DNA of 42,529 nucleotides. Source: Cryomorphaceae bacterium ASP10-05a. GTDB taxonomy: Bacteria > Bacteroidota > Bacteroidia > Flavobacteriales_D > Sanyastnellaceae. Below, piece by piece: positions 7,824 through 15,002 of the stretch. The DNA lies in the NCBI GenBank assembly GCA_000981645.1, contig LAQC01000001.1, positions 42,532-85,060 on the forward strand, given 5' to 3'. The notes below the pieces were generated by a model that was not told where the DNA came from, did no database searches, and worked only from the letters and a program-made list of their open reading frames with translations. Numbering within the stretch: position 1 is the stretch's first letter; every line of letters starts with the position of its first letter. The position numbers and the translations under genes are program-made.

Positions 7824-8720
7824 ATCCTGTGCTAACCTAAATGTATTGGCGTGGGCTTCGACTATTACTTTAATATCTTCAGAATAACCACCACCCATAC
7901 TGCAGACCACAGGAGCTTCCAGTTCCTGTGCTTTTTTTAAAACTATTTCATCTCGTTTTTTACATCCAGCTACAGAAACTCCTAGTCTGCCTAGTTTATC
8001 CGTCTCTAGAATATCTACCCCACACTGATAAAAGATGAAATCAGGCTGATACTCTTGAGTGACAAGTTCTAAATGAGTTACTAATAACTCTAAGTAAGCG
8101 TCATCTGTGATGCCATCATCTAAAGGGATGTCCAAATCGCTGGATTCTTTTCTAAGTGGATAGTTATTAGCTCCGTGCATAGAAAAAGTGAATACAGCAT
8201 CGTTTGATTTGAAAATCTCTGCAGTGCCATTTCCTTGGTGCACATCTAAATCGACGATGAGAATTCTGTTGGCGGCTTTTTTATCTAGTAAATCTACTGC
8301 CGCTAAGGCTTGGTCATTCAGCAAGCAAAATCCTTCTCCTCTATTTGTAAAAGCATGGTGGGTTCCACCAGCGATATTCATGCTTATTCCGTTTTCTATG
8401 GCATGATAGGCGCATTCTACCGTTCCTCCCATAATGGTTATTTCCCTTTCGATGAGTTCCTTTGAATGAGGGAACCCCGTGGTTCTAATTTCCCTTCTGC
8501 TGAGGTTTAAGGTTTTTAGATTAGTCCAATAATGGGCATCATGTACTTTTAAAATCAGTTCTTCAGAGACAGGGGAAGGAGAGAAAAAATTAGAACTATC
8601 TAGTGTGCCTTCATAGGTAAGCTGCTCTGGAATAAGCTCATACTTGAGCATAGGAAAACGATGATTGTCTGGAAGTGGATGTCTATAGACATCATTCCAT
8701 GCTACTTTTAATTTCTTCAT
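7812..8720 (-). CDS. Histone deacetylase family (AcuC/HDAC-like) hydrolase
   Basis: This is a 302-residue zinc-dependent deacetylase of the arginase/HDAC fold. The active site is clear: GGTHHAF (paired His), RILIVDLDVHQGNGTAE (zinc Asp and His), YQCGVDILETDKLGRLGVS (second zinc Asp) and GGGYS (transition-state Tyr). The size equals that of the bacterial single-domain enzymes. Substrates in bacteria may be acetylated proteins, polyamines or small acetyl compounds; none is implied here. The gene is monocistronic, convergent with the RlaP-like gene with a 12-base overlap of the two 3' ends, and has a near-consensus -7 element (TACTTTAG) just upstream. Confidence 0.92.
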   Translation of the reverse strand: MKKLKVAWNDVYRHPLPDNHRFPMLKYELIPEQLTYEGTLDSSNFFSPSPVSEELILKVHDAHYWTNLKTLNLSRREIRTTGFPHSKELIEREITIMGGTVECAYHAIENGISMNIAGGTHHAFTNRGEGFCLLNDQALAAVDLLDKKAANRILIVDLDVHQGNGTAEIFKSNDAVFTFSMHGANNYPLRKESSDLDIPLDDGITDDAYLELLVTHLELVTQEYQPDFIFYQCGVDILETDKLGRLGVSVAGCKKRDEIVLKKAQELEAPVVCSMGGGYSEDIKVIVEAHANTFRLAQDLFF

Positions 8721-8727
8721 AAAAAGG

Positions 8728-8735
8728 CTAAAGTA
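8728..8735 (-). promoter_or_regulatory. Possible -7 element for the HDAC-like gene
   Basis: The minus strand reads TACTTTAG followed by CC, one mismatch from TAnnTTTG, 7 bases before the ATG. The same octamer, also followed by CC, precedes hutI. Confidence 0.4.
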
Positions 8736-8795
8736 AAAGAGCTAGTCTTAACGAAGTTCAAGGATTTATGTCATTCAATTACTCCCGCAAATAAT

Positions 8796-10430
8796 TTAGG
8801 ACACCGCATGCATTAACTCCATACAAATTACTGCAGCTATAGTTCCCACAGCATACCCCATCACTGCAAGCAGAACTCCTACCGGAGCTAATGCTGGGCT
8901 AAACGCAGAAGCCACTATAGGAGCACTGGCTGCTCCGCCTATATTGGCCTGACTTCCTACTGCTACGAAAAAGAAAGGAGCTCTTATGATTTTAGCGGTT
9001 ACTAGCAGAATGGTAATGTGAACGAGCATCCAGATAGCACCGACTAAGAGCATGGTAAGTATCTGAGAGTTTTCTAAAAAGTCATTGATGTTAATCTTCA
9101 TACCTATGGTAGCCACTAGAATATAAATAAACAAACTACCTATTTTAGAGGCTCCTGCTCCCTCATAGCTTCTCAGCTTGGTAAATGAAAGTACTACACC
9201 TATGGTAGTGGAGATAACGATTAACCAAAAGAATCCACTTCCGAATGAACTCATGTAAAGCGCTATTACAGAACCACCAGCCTTCATATCCGAAATCCCT
9301 CCGCCTATCCATGGAGATAAGAAATTAGCTCCCCAGTGTGCTAGTCCTACTGCTAAGAATGCTACTCCACAGATAATCATAAGGTCTTTTAAAGATGGAG
9401 CTCTAGAAATACTGGCTTGGTAGTTTTCTACTTTTGTTTGCAACGCCTCTACAGCAGTGTTGTCGGCTTTTAAGAACTTGTTTATCTTCTTATCCATTCC
9501 CGCTCCGAAAAGCAGAAAAGCCATCCATACGTTGGCCAACGCTACGTCTACCAATATCATATTAGAGAATAATCCTTCTGGACAATCCGCGATCTCTTTC
9601 AAGGCTGTTTGGTTAGCGCCTCCACCTATCCAGCTTCCTGCTACAGTAGAAAGTCCTCTCCATAAGGCATTGGCAGAGTCACCTCCTAGAGCATCTGGTG
9701 TAAATGAGCCTACTATCCATAACGCTAAAGGCCCACCGATGACTACTCCTAAAGTGGCAGCAAAAAACATGATTAACGCTTTAGGCCCTAAGTTTAATAT
9801 TCCTTTTAAGTCTATGCTTAGGCATAACAGAACCAGAGATGCGGGGAGTAAAAACCGAGAGGACACATAATACAGTTGAGAATCCTGCCCGTTAATTATT
9901 CCTGCTGAGTTTAAAATAGCAGGTAAGAAATAACAGAGAAGCAGTGCTGGAACAAATTTGTAAAACTTAGAGAAACTAGGAAGTGAATTAGTGTAAAACA
10001 CCAACGCCAATAACCCGAGCAGTAATGCCAGTACAATAGCCTCATGCTTGAACCAGGGGGTTTTGTTAAATACCTTCAGCCCGAATGATTTAGCTTTTAC
10101 TATGTCATTTCCATCCGTAGCCTTTCCCCATGAAATTTCATAATCTCCAGCTTTTAGGTTTTCAAATGTTAACCCTTTATCGGTAATAAATCCGTAAAGG
10201 TTAGAATCGAATTTCACGAAAAAACTATCTGTAGGCTGAGAAAGCTCGTTCGGCCAGTCTAGAATGAGGCCTTCAGATTTATCTAAGTACAGACTAAATT
10301 TTCCCTTTGCAGTATGCAGGTTGGTTAGTGCATCATTTGCATAGTCGGTAGGGGTTGATTCAGTGATGGTTGTAGCTGAGGAGATAAGCGTTGCAACGCA
10401 GAAAAACGAAAGGATTATTACTCTTAACAT
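8796..10430 (-). CDS. DUF819 family membrane protein with an exported N-terminal Ig-like domain
   Basis: Residues about 130-540 are a polytopic membrane protein with roughly ten hydrophobic helices and the DUF819 signature GSWIGGGANQTALKEI, plus VGSQANIGGAASAPIVA near the end. DUF819 proteins are predicted transporters of unknown substrate. The unusual part is residues 1-125: a signal peptide (MLRVIILSFFCVATLISSA) and then a beta-rich segment ending GLTFENLKAGDYEISW ... KTPWFKHE just before the first helix. That ending resembles the Y_Y_Y domain layout of hybrid two-component sensors; this is my inference. The start at ATG 10430 fits the signal peptide. The gene stands alone on the minus strand. 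Confidence 0.85.
   Translation of the reverse strand: MLRVIILSFFCVATLISSATTITESTPTDYANDALTNLHTAKGKFSLYLDKSEGLILDWPNELSQPTDSFFVKFDSNLYGFITDKGLTFENLKAGDYEISWGKATDGNDIVKAKSFGLKVFNKTPWFKHEAIVLALLLGLLALVFYTNSLPSFSKFYKFVPALLLCYFLPAILNSAGIINGQDSQLYYVSSRFLLPASLVLLCLSIDLKGILNLGPKALIMFFAATLGVVIGGPLALWIVGSFTPDALGGDSANALWRGLSTVAGSWIGGGANQTALKEIADCPEGLFSNMILVDVALANVWMAFLLFGAGMDKKINKFLKADNTAVEALQTKVENYQASISRAPSLKDLMIICGVAFLAVGLAHWGANFLSPWIGGGISDMKAGGSVIALYMSSFGSGFFWLIVISTTIGVVLSFTKLRSYEGAGASKIGSLFIYILVATIGMKININDFLENSQILTMLLVGAIWMLVHITILLVTAKIIRAPFFFVAVGSQANIGGAASAPIVASAFSPALAPVGVLLAVMGYAVGTIAAVICMELMHAVS
10388..10399. repeat. Perfect palindrome GCGTTGCAACGC inside the DUF819 signal peptide region
   Basis: This is the second copy of the 12-base palindrome seen at 5626-5637. 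Here it lies within coding sequence, about 30 bases inside the gene, where it encodes part of FCVATL. Confidence 0.5.
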
Positions 10431-10645
10431 GAAGTTTTATTTAAGGTCAGCAAAGTATCTAATAAAATCCAGTGTGACAAACTGATTATTTACGCGAGCC
10501 AATTCGTCTTTTGGCTTTATCGAGGTCCTTCTTTTAGTGCTGAAAAAATCAACTTTAGCTCGGGTTGCGATGAGTATTTTGACCAAGCTGAAAAAAATAT
10601 TAGGATGTAAAAATTTATAAAGCTGAATTGGCTTGAGTATAGTTT

Positions 10646-10653
10646 TACATTTG
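10646..10653 (+). promoter_or_regulatory. -7 promoter element for the SRPBCC gene
   Basis: TACATTTG matches TAnnTTTG exactly, 18 bases before ATG 10672. A TTG lies 15 bases upstream (10628-10630), slightly closer than the usual -33 spacing. Confidence 0.55.
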
Positions 10654-10671
10654 CTGTAAATTAATGAATAA

Positions 10672-11730
10672 ATGAAAGTATTAAGGATAATTCTAGTGCT
10701 TCTAGGTCTGCTGGCTTTGCTTATAGTAGGAATAGGATTTTTTGGGCCCTCAGAGATGAACGTGTCGCATAAAAAAGTAATGAAGGCACCGTTACCAGCT
10801 GTATGGGAACAAGTAGTAGAATTTAAAAACTGGCCTAATTGGAGTCCTTGGGCTGCATCTGACCCAGATATGAAGATAACTTATAGTGAAGCTGGCTCTA
10901 GAGGATTAGGCGGAGGTTATTCGTGGGAAGGACCTAAAGCTGGAAAAGGTGAGATGGAGATTCGGGAGCTTAAAGAAGGAGAGAAAATAGGAATAGATAT
11001 AGGCTTCGATATGGGAGGTGGAATGGAGTACAGCACCTGTGATATGCATTTTAAAGAAGTGGAAGGAGGGACTGAGGTGACATGGAATTTTGAAAGTTCA
11101 GGAAACACTGGCTTTGGTGAGCGGTTAAGCAATGTTATTATGCCTTCTATCCTTAAAGGAATGTATCAAGAAGGATTAAACGGAATGGAAAAGGCGGCCA
11201 TAGCTAATCCATTTATTCCTAAAGAAGTAGTGTTAGTAGATATAGCGATGGAGGAGGTCGAGATGCCAGAGCTATTTTACATAGGGAAGAGATATGTAGA
11301 TAAGAATATAGAAGAGATTTCTGCGAAAAGTTATGTCTCTTCTTACCAAGAGATATATAGAAAAGTGTCGGGTAATGGAGAAGTAGCTAAACTAGTTCAA
11401 CCTCCTATTTCGGTAACTGAAGCTTATGATAATGAAACAAAAGTTTCGATATTCACTATAGCTATGATGTCTACAGAAAAATTATATGGGCGACTTAGCT
11501 TAGCTACCGGTTATATCAAACCTCATAAAGCGATGATTTATCTCCATAAAGGTTCTTACGAAACGCTACCTGAGAGCTATGAGAAACTAATGCCTGCCAT
11601 TTATGCCAAGGGCTTAACTCCGCTCATGCCGAGCTATGAAATTTATTTAATAGGTCCGATTTCTGAGCCAGACGATTCTAAATGGGTAACACAAATAGTG
11701 ATTCCCCTGGAGTGGATAGAAGCGATGTAA
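10672..11730 (+). CDS. SRPBCC domain protein with C-terminal GyrI-like domain
   Basis: The 352-residue protein has one N-terminal membrane helix (LRIILVLLGLLALLIVGIGFF). Residues about 30-175 form an SRPBCC/START-like ligand-binding domain (VWEQVVEFKNWPNWSPWAASDPDMK ... GGTEVTWNFESSG). The C-terminal ~150 residues are a GyrI-like small-molecule-binding domain (GYIKPHKAMIYLHKGSYETLPESYEKLM ... PSYEIYL). This membrane-anchored two-domain form is common in Bacteroidota and its ligand is unknown. It is monocistronic, with its own -7 element and a terminator right after the stop. Confidence 0.85.
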   Translation: MKVLRIILVLLGLLALLIVGIGFFGPSEMNVSHKKVMKAPLPAVWEQVVEFKNWPNWSPWAASDPDMKITYSEAGSRGLGGGYSWEGPKAGKGEMEIRELKEGEKIGIDIGFDMGGGMEYSTCDMHFKEVEGGTEVTWNFESSGNTGFGERLSNVIMPSILKGMYQEGLNGMEKAAIANPFIPKEVVLVDIAMEEVEMPELFYIGKRYVDKNIEEISAKSYVSSYQEIYRKVSGNGEVAKLVQPPISVTEAYDNETKVSIFTIAMMSTEKLYGRLSLATGYIKPHKAMIYLHKGSYETLPESYEKLMPAIYAKGLTPLMPSYEIYLIGPISEPDDSKWVTQIVIPLEWIEAM

Positions 11731-11753
11731 ATGAGTGAAAAAATATAGAGTGA

Positions 11754-11780
11754 AAGCCAAGATTCGTCTTGGCTTTTTTT
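11754..11780 (+). terminator. Rho-independent terminator after the SRPBCC gene
   Basis: AAGCCAAGA-TTCG-TCTTGGCTT is a perfect 9-bp stem with a four-base loop, followed by a run of T. It touches the stop of the convergent aminotransferase gene and may serve both strands. Confidence 0.9.
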
Positions 11781-12963
11781 ATGTCAAAGAATCCAGCGCA
11801 TCTTTAAGAATAGAAACGCCATGCGCTAAATCCTCTTGAGTAATGTTCAGCGGTGGAGCTATGCGGAATGCGTTTTTACAAGAAAGAAACCAGAAGGTAA
11901 TTACGCCATGAGTCAAGCAGTAATCAAAGGCCTGCTGAACCAGTTCCGCTGATTCTAGCTCTATGGCTATAAAAAGACCTTTCTGTCTTATTTCTTTTAC
12001 CGCTGAGTGGTCCTTTAGAGAGGCGGAAATGAATTGACCTTTGGCTTCTACAGAGGCTATAATTCCGTCTTTTAGGAGCTCTTTTAATCCCGCATTGGCT
12101 GCAGCGCAAATAACAGGATTACCGCCAAATGTAGTAATGTGGCCTAGCATAGGGTCATGCGTAAACTTCTCCATAAGGCTCCTGCCAGAAATCATAGCGC
12201 CTATAGGCAAGCCAGCTCCTAATGCTTTTCCTAAACATAGAATATCGGGTACGATTCCATAATGCTCGAATGCGCTGAACTTTCCCGTTCTGCCCATTCC
12301 TGCTTGGATTTCATCTAGGATGAGGAGCGTGCCTGTTACAGAACACCGTTCTCTAAGCGCTTTTATAAACGCCTGTTCAGGAATTCGGATGCCTGCATCT
12401 CCTTGGATGGTTTCTAGGAATACGCCAGCTGTTTTTTTTGTAATGAGCGCTAAGTCTGCCAGCTTATTTAGTTCTATAAACGTCACATCTGGCATTAATG
12501 GCCGCACCGCATATTTCTTTTCCTCGTTATAAGAAATAGCCAGTGAACCTGTGCTTCCCCCATGATAAGCGCCTTTAAACGCTATAAGCTCAGAGCGGCC
12601 AGTACTTCTTCTAGCCAATTTTAGAGCGGCCTCATTAGCTTCAGTGCCAGAATTCACGAAGTAACAAGTGTCCAGTGCTTTAGGAAGTAATCCCGTTAAG
12701 GTAGCCGCCAATTCAGAAACAGCATCCTGCCCGAACTCTCCATAAACCATCACGTGAGCATACTTTTCTAACTGGCGGTACACAGCATCTTTCACGGCTT
12801 GGTTTCCATGCCCGAGGTTAGAAACACAGAGCCCCGAAATCATGTCTAGGTATTTCTTTCCATCTTTAGTATGGATGTAAGAACCAGCTGCATGACTCAC
12901 TTCTAACCCTACAGGAAAAGGAGTGGTCTGAGCCAGATGATTGTCTAAAAGAAGTGTATTCAT
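11779..12963 (-). CDS. Class III pyridoxal-phosphate aminotransferase (ornithine/acetylornithine-like)
   Basis: This is a fold-type I, class III aminotransferase of 394 residues. Visible motifs are YFVNSGTEANEAALKLAR, FKGAYHGGSTGSLA, the PLP-binding LLILDEIQAGMGRTGKF, and CLGKALGAGLPIGAM with the Schiff-base lysine, then ITTFGGNPVICAAA. The N-terminal QTTPFPVGLEVSHAAGSYI matches the acetylornithine/ornithine aminotransferase group. No arginine, proline or lysine pathway genes are adjacent, so the substrate is not settled. The ATG at 12963 has a perfect -7 box 7 bases upstream. Flavobacterial genomes usually label this group simply as aspartate aminotransferase family. Confidence 0.9.
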   Translation of the reverse strand: MNTLLLDNHLAQTTPFPVGLEVSHAAGSYIHTKDGKKYLDMISGLCVSNLGHGNQAVKDAVYRQLEKYAHVMVYGEFGQDAVSELAATLTGLLPKALDTCYFVNSGTEANEAALKLARRSTGRSELIAFKGAYHGGSTGSLAISYNEEKKYAVRPLMPDVTFIELNKLADLALITKKTAGVFLETIQGDAGIRIPEQAFIKALRERCSVTGTLLILDEIQAGMGRTGKFSAFEHYGIVPDILCLGKALGAGLPIGAMISGRSLMEKFTHDPMLGHITTFGGNPVICAAANAGLKELLKDGIIASVEAKGQFISASLKDHSAVKEIRQKGLFIAIELESAELVQQAFDYCLTHGVITFWFLSCKNAFRIAPPLNITQEDLAHGVSILKDALDSLT

Positions 12964-12970
12964 AGCGCAG

Positions 12971-12978
12971 CAAAGTTA
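12971..12978 (-). promoter_or_regulatory. -7 promoter element for the aminotransferase
   Basis: The minus strand reads TAACTTTG, an exact TAnnTTTG match, 7 bases before the ATG at 12963. Confidence 0.55.
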
Positions 12979-13267
12979 TTTTAAAGTTTACACTTAAATA
13001 TCGCTCTGCTAAATTGTTTTTTAGTTGAGGGTAATTCTCTGTTGGTGGATGATTTTATCTTCATGGATTAGACTTCTAACCTTCAATTCTCTAGACTTTT
13101 AGCATGTGTGTTAGCGCACTCTTTAGGCGCTGCACTGAGCGCAGCAGAAGTGACTGGGGCAGCGGGAGGAAAGTTTATTGAAAATTGAAGAGTCTAGATT
13201 TTGGAAGGGTGCAATAAATCGAAATTCTTAAGATGAATCTTATGTGGAAATTTCAACTTCTAACTTC
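12979..13267. other. Gene-free stretch with inverted repeats
   Basis: About 290 bases hold no credible ORF on either strand. They contain one copy of a Bacteroidota-type palindromic repeat (13133-13153) and a long-range inverted pair, CTTCAATT at 13081-13088 and AATTGAAG at 13183-13190. Each of these is followed shortly by TCTAGA and T-rich sequence. Together with the second palindrome at 13268-13292 this looks like a repeat-prone scar beside the broken gene at 13293-13661. Confidence 0.6.
13133..13153 (+). repeat. CACTGAGCG...GAAGTG palindromic repeat, copy 1
   Basis: CACTGAGCGCAGCAGAAGTGA has the CACT/AGTG ends and GAGCGnAG core seen in the copy at 13268-13292, in the same orientation. Elements of this form are scattered between genes in many Bacteroidota, from general memory; no search was run. 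Confidence 0.6.
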
Positions 13268-13292
13268 GGTCACTGAGCGAAGCCGAAGTGCC
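13268..13292 (+). repeat. CACTGAGCG...GAAGTG palindromic repeat, copy 2
   Basis: GGTCACTGAGCGAAGCCGAAGTGCC repeats copy 1 with three differences in the core. With the preceding bases, ACTTCGG (13264-13270) can also pair with CCGAAGT (13283-13289). The repeat begins exactly where homology of the minus-strand LytTR-type remnant stops. Confidence 0.65.
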
Positions 13293-13661
13293 AACCCCGA
13301 ACTTCATACCGAAAATGTATAACAGGTAGAGAAAATTCCCTGTGCCTATTAGCCCGATTAAAAAGAAGGTGTCTACTATCCAGTGTTTAATTCACCATGA
13401 TTCTATATCCTTTTGAATCTTTAGTAATAATCGGGTAATAGCCGTATATAGTATGCCTACTAAAAACGTAATCACTCCGAAGCCTAAGGTCATAAACAGC
13501 ACGGAACCTTGATGTTCTTCCATCCCGAATGGTCTGAAAAGAAACAATAATAGAAAAACGATACTCCCCGCAGTGAGCATTCCTCTTACTTCAGTAGCAT
13601 AGGATTCAGGTCTTGGGTAAGGTTTGTTTAGCCAGTTTTTTATGTTGGTTATGGCAGACAT
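13293..13661 (-). pseudogene. Broken LytTR-type membrane regulator (membrane part only)
   Basis: The 89-residue ORF starts right after the KdsC-like gene and reads NWLNKPYPRPESY, then helix 1 (AGSIVFLLLFLFRPFGM) and helix 2 (VLFMTLGFGVITFLVGILY). That is the N-terminal layout of Bacteroidota LytTR regulators with a membrane domain. A TGA at 13392-13394 stops it. Translation in the same frame past the TGA gives IKHWIVDTFFLIGLIGTGNFLYLLY, which fits helix 3 of the same family. The frame then runs into the palindromic repeat and stops at 13260. No LytTR DNA-binding domain is present. I read this as a decayed, truncated gene; a working 89-residue membrane protein is less likely. Family identity rests on recalled motif similarity, not a search. 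Confidence 0.68.
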
Positions 13662-14186
13662 TTACCATTGGTGACTTTCTGTTCCTTTCATCCACAGGCC
13701 TTTTACCTTCATGGCTTGTTCCAGTATGTCTCTTACACATCCTTTCCCACCATCTTTATCGGATATGTAATGACTTACAGATTTCACTTCAGCACAGGCG
13801 TCATGAGGAGCTACAGATAATCCGGCTATTTTCATTACATCATAATCAGGAACATCATCTCCCATGTAGCAGACCTCTGAAGCATCTAGGTTGTGTTTTT
13901 TCAGGTATTCCTGAAACACTACCATTTTATCATGGCAGCTGAGGTATACTTCGGGAATCCCTAGTCCTTCTAATCTAGATTTGACTAGTTCGCTATTGCC
14001 CCCCGTGATAATAGCTAGCCTAAGGCCCTTTTTTACGGCCAACTGAACTGCGAAACCATCTTTTACATTCATCACCCGGGCCATTTCGCCAGGAACCAAG
14101 TAGAGGCTTCCATCTGTGAAAACTCCGTCTACATCGAATACGAATGTGGTAATGTCTTTTAGTTTTTCCTTGTAACTACTGGCCAT
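13662..14186 (-). CDS. kdsC: HAD-family phosphatase, KDO-8-phosphate phosphatase (KdsC)-like
   Basis: This 174-residue C0-type HAD phosphatase starts with FVFDVDGVFTDGSLYL (DxD nucleophile and DG), followed by KDGFAVQLAVKKGLRLAIITGGNS, the lysine region HDKMVVFQEY, and YMGDDVPDYDVMKIAG (acidic motif IV). The size and the FDVDGVxTDG motif match KdsC, which removes phosphate from KDO-8-P in lipopolysaccharide core synthesis. The pathway assignment is by family. It overlaps the upstream DUF2520 gene by 11 bases, a pairing often seen in Flavobacteria. The broken LytTR-type gene begins on the very next base. Confidence 0.88.
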   Translation of the reverse strand: MASSYKEKLKDITTFVFDVDGVFTDGSLYLVPGEMARVMNVKDGFAVQLAVKKGLRLAIITGGNSELVKSRLEGLGIPEVYLSCHDKMVVFQEYLKKHNLDASEVCYMGDDVPDYDVMKIAGLSVAPHDACAEVKSVSHYISDKDGGKGCVRDILEQAMKVKGLWMKGTESHQW

Positions 14187-14967
14187 GGTGGTATGCTATT
14201 ATATGTTTAGAAAGGGCTAAATATAGCGCTTTGATTTCTGGTTTGTCTTCTAGTATTTTCATGTGAGAATCTATGGTTCCATAGTCTTCTCTCACTGCAG
14301 GGCCAGTCTGTTTTTCTTTCGCTTTTCCTGAGGTGATATTTCTAAATGTCTTTTGTATAAGTGGGTTTAATAAGTCCAAGCTCAGGTTGTGGTTTTCTAA
14401 AACCTCCTGAGTAAGTGCTCCCAAGTGATTGGTAAAATTACACGCGAGCACTGCAGCTGCATGAATTATAGCGCGCTCAGCAGAGGTGATGGTTTTCACG
14501 TTTTCGCTCAGAAGTTCACCCAATAGATGGAGCTTTTGCAAGAGGTCTTCGTTAGCAGCTTCTATACAGATAGGAACCTCAGACCAGTTGGTTCCAGAAC
14601 CTTTAGAGAATGTCTGTAGCGGATAGAAAACACCGCTCTCGGTGTTTTGGTAACGCTCTTGCAAAGCCGTATTCCCCGAAGTATGCACTACAGGAGTGGA
14701 AGACTTTAGCTCAGAAAACACTGTTGAAATAGCATCGTCAGAAACGGCTACTATAAAAAGGTCGGTCTCCTTGAGTTGGGAATAGTTGTTTATTCCTGTG
14801 GAGTTTACTTTCTCGGCTAGTAGATTGGCTTGACTTAAATTTCTGCTGAAAACTTGCGTGATGATTAGTCCTTTTTTAAAGAACTCTTCAGCCATAGCAG
14901 AAGCTACGTTTCCGCTTCCTATAAATGTTATGTGCTTAATTTCAGAGTTCACTTTGTCTTTAGCCAC
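14176..14967 (-). CDS. DUF2520 / Rossmann-like NAD(P)-binding protein
   Basis: The 263-residue protein begins with a Rossmann dinucleotide-binding motif (ITFIGSGNVASAMAEEFFKKGL). It continues with a 6-phosphogluconate dehydrogenase-like region (VVHTSGNTALQER, FYPLQTFSKG) and an all-helical C-terminal part (ACNFTNHLGALTQEVLEN, GPAVREDYGTIDSHMKIL). This is the DUF2520 family, related to ketopantoate and pyrroline-5-carboxylate reductases. The reaction is unknown. The start codon is GTG (GTG GCT AAA GAC). It is the first gene of the pair with kdsC. Confidence 0.87.
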   Translation of the reverse strand: MAKDKVNSEIKHITFIGSGNVASAMAEEFFKKGLIITQVFSRNLSQANLLAEKVNSTGINNYSQLKETDLFIVAVSDDAISTVFSELKSSTPVVHTSGNTALQERYQNTESGVFYPLQTFSKGSGTNWSEVPICIEAANEDLLQKLHLLGELLSENVKTITSAERAIIHAAAVLACNFTNHLGALTQEVLENHNLSLDLLNPLIQKTFRNITSGKAKEKQTGPAVREDYGTIDSHMKILEDKPEIKALYLALSKHIIAYHHGQ

Positions 14968-15002
14968 AGGGTTGAAAAGGTGAATATACGGCTCTTTAAA
15001 AG

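Noticed and set aside
9457-9870. 137-residue plus-strand ORF inside the DUF819 gene
   Set aside because: It is antisense to a well-supported membrane protein, has no domain or start signal, and is one of many shadow ORFs in the track.
13392-13394. TGA read through as selenocysteine in the LytTR-type ORF
   Set aside because: The family has no selenocysteine, no SECIS-like hairpin was seen and the gene lacks its functional domain, so a nonsense mutation is simpler.
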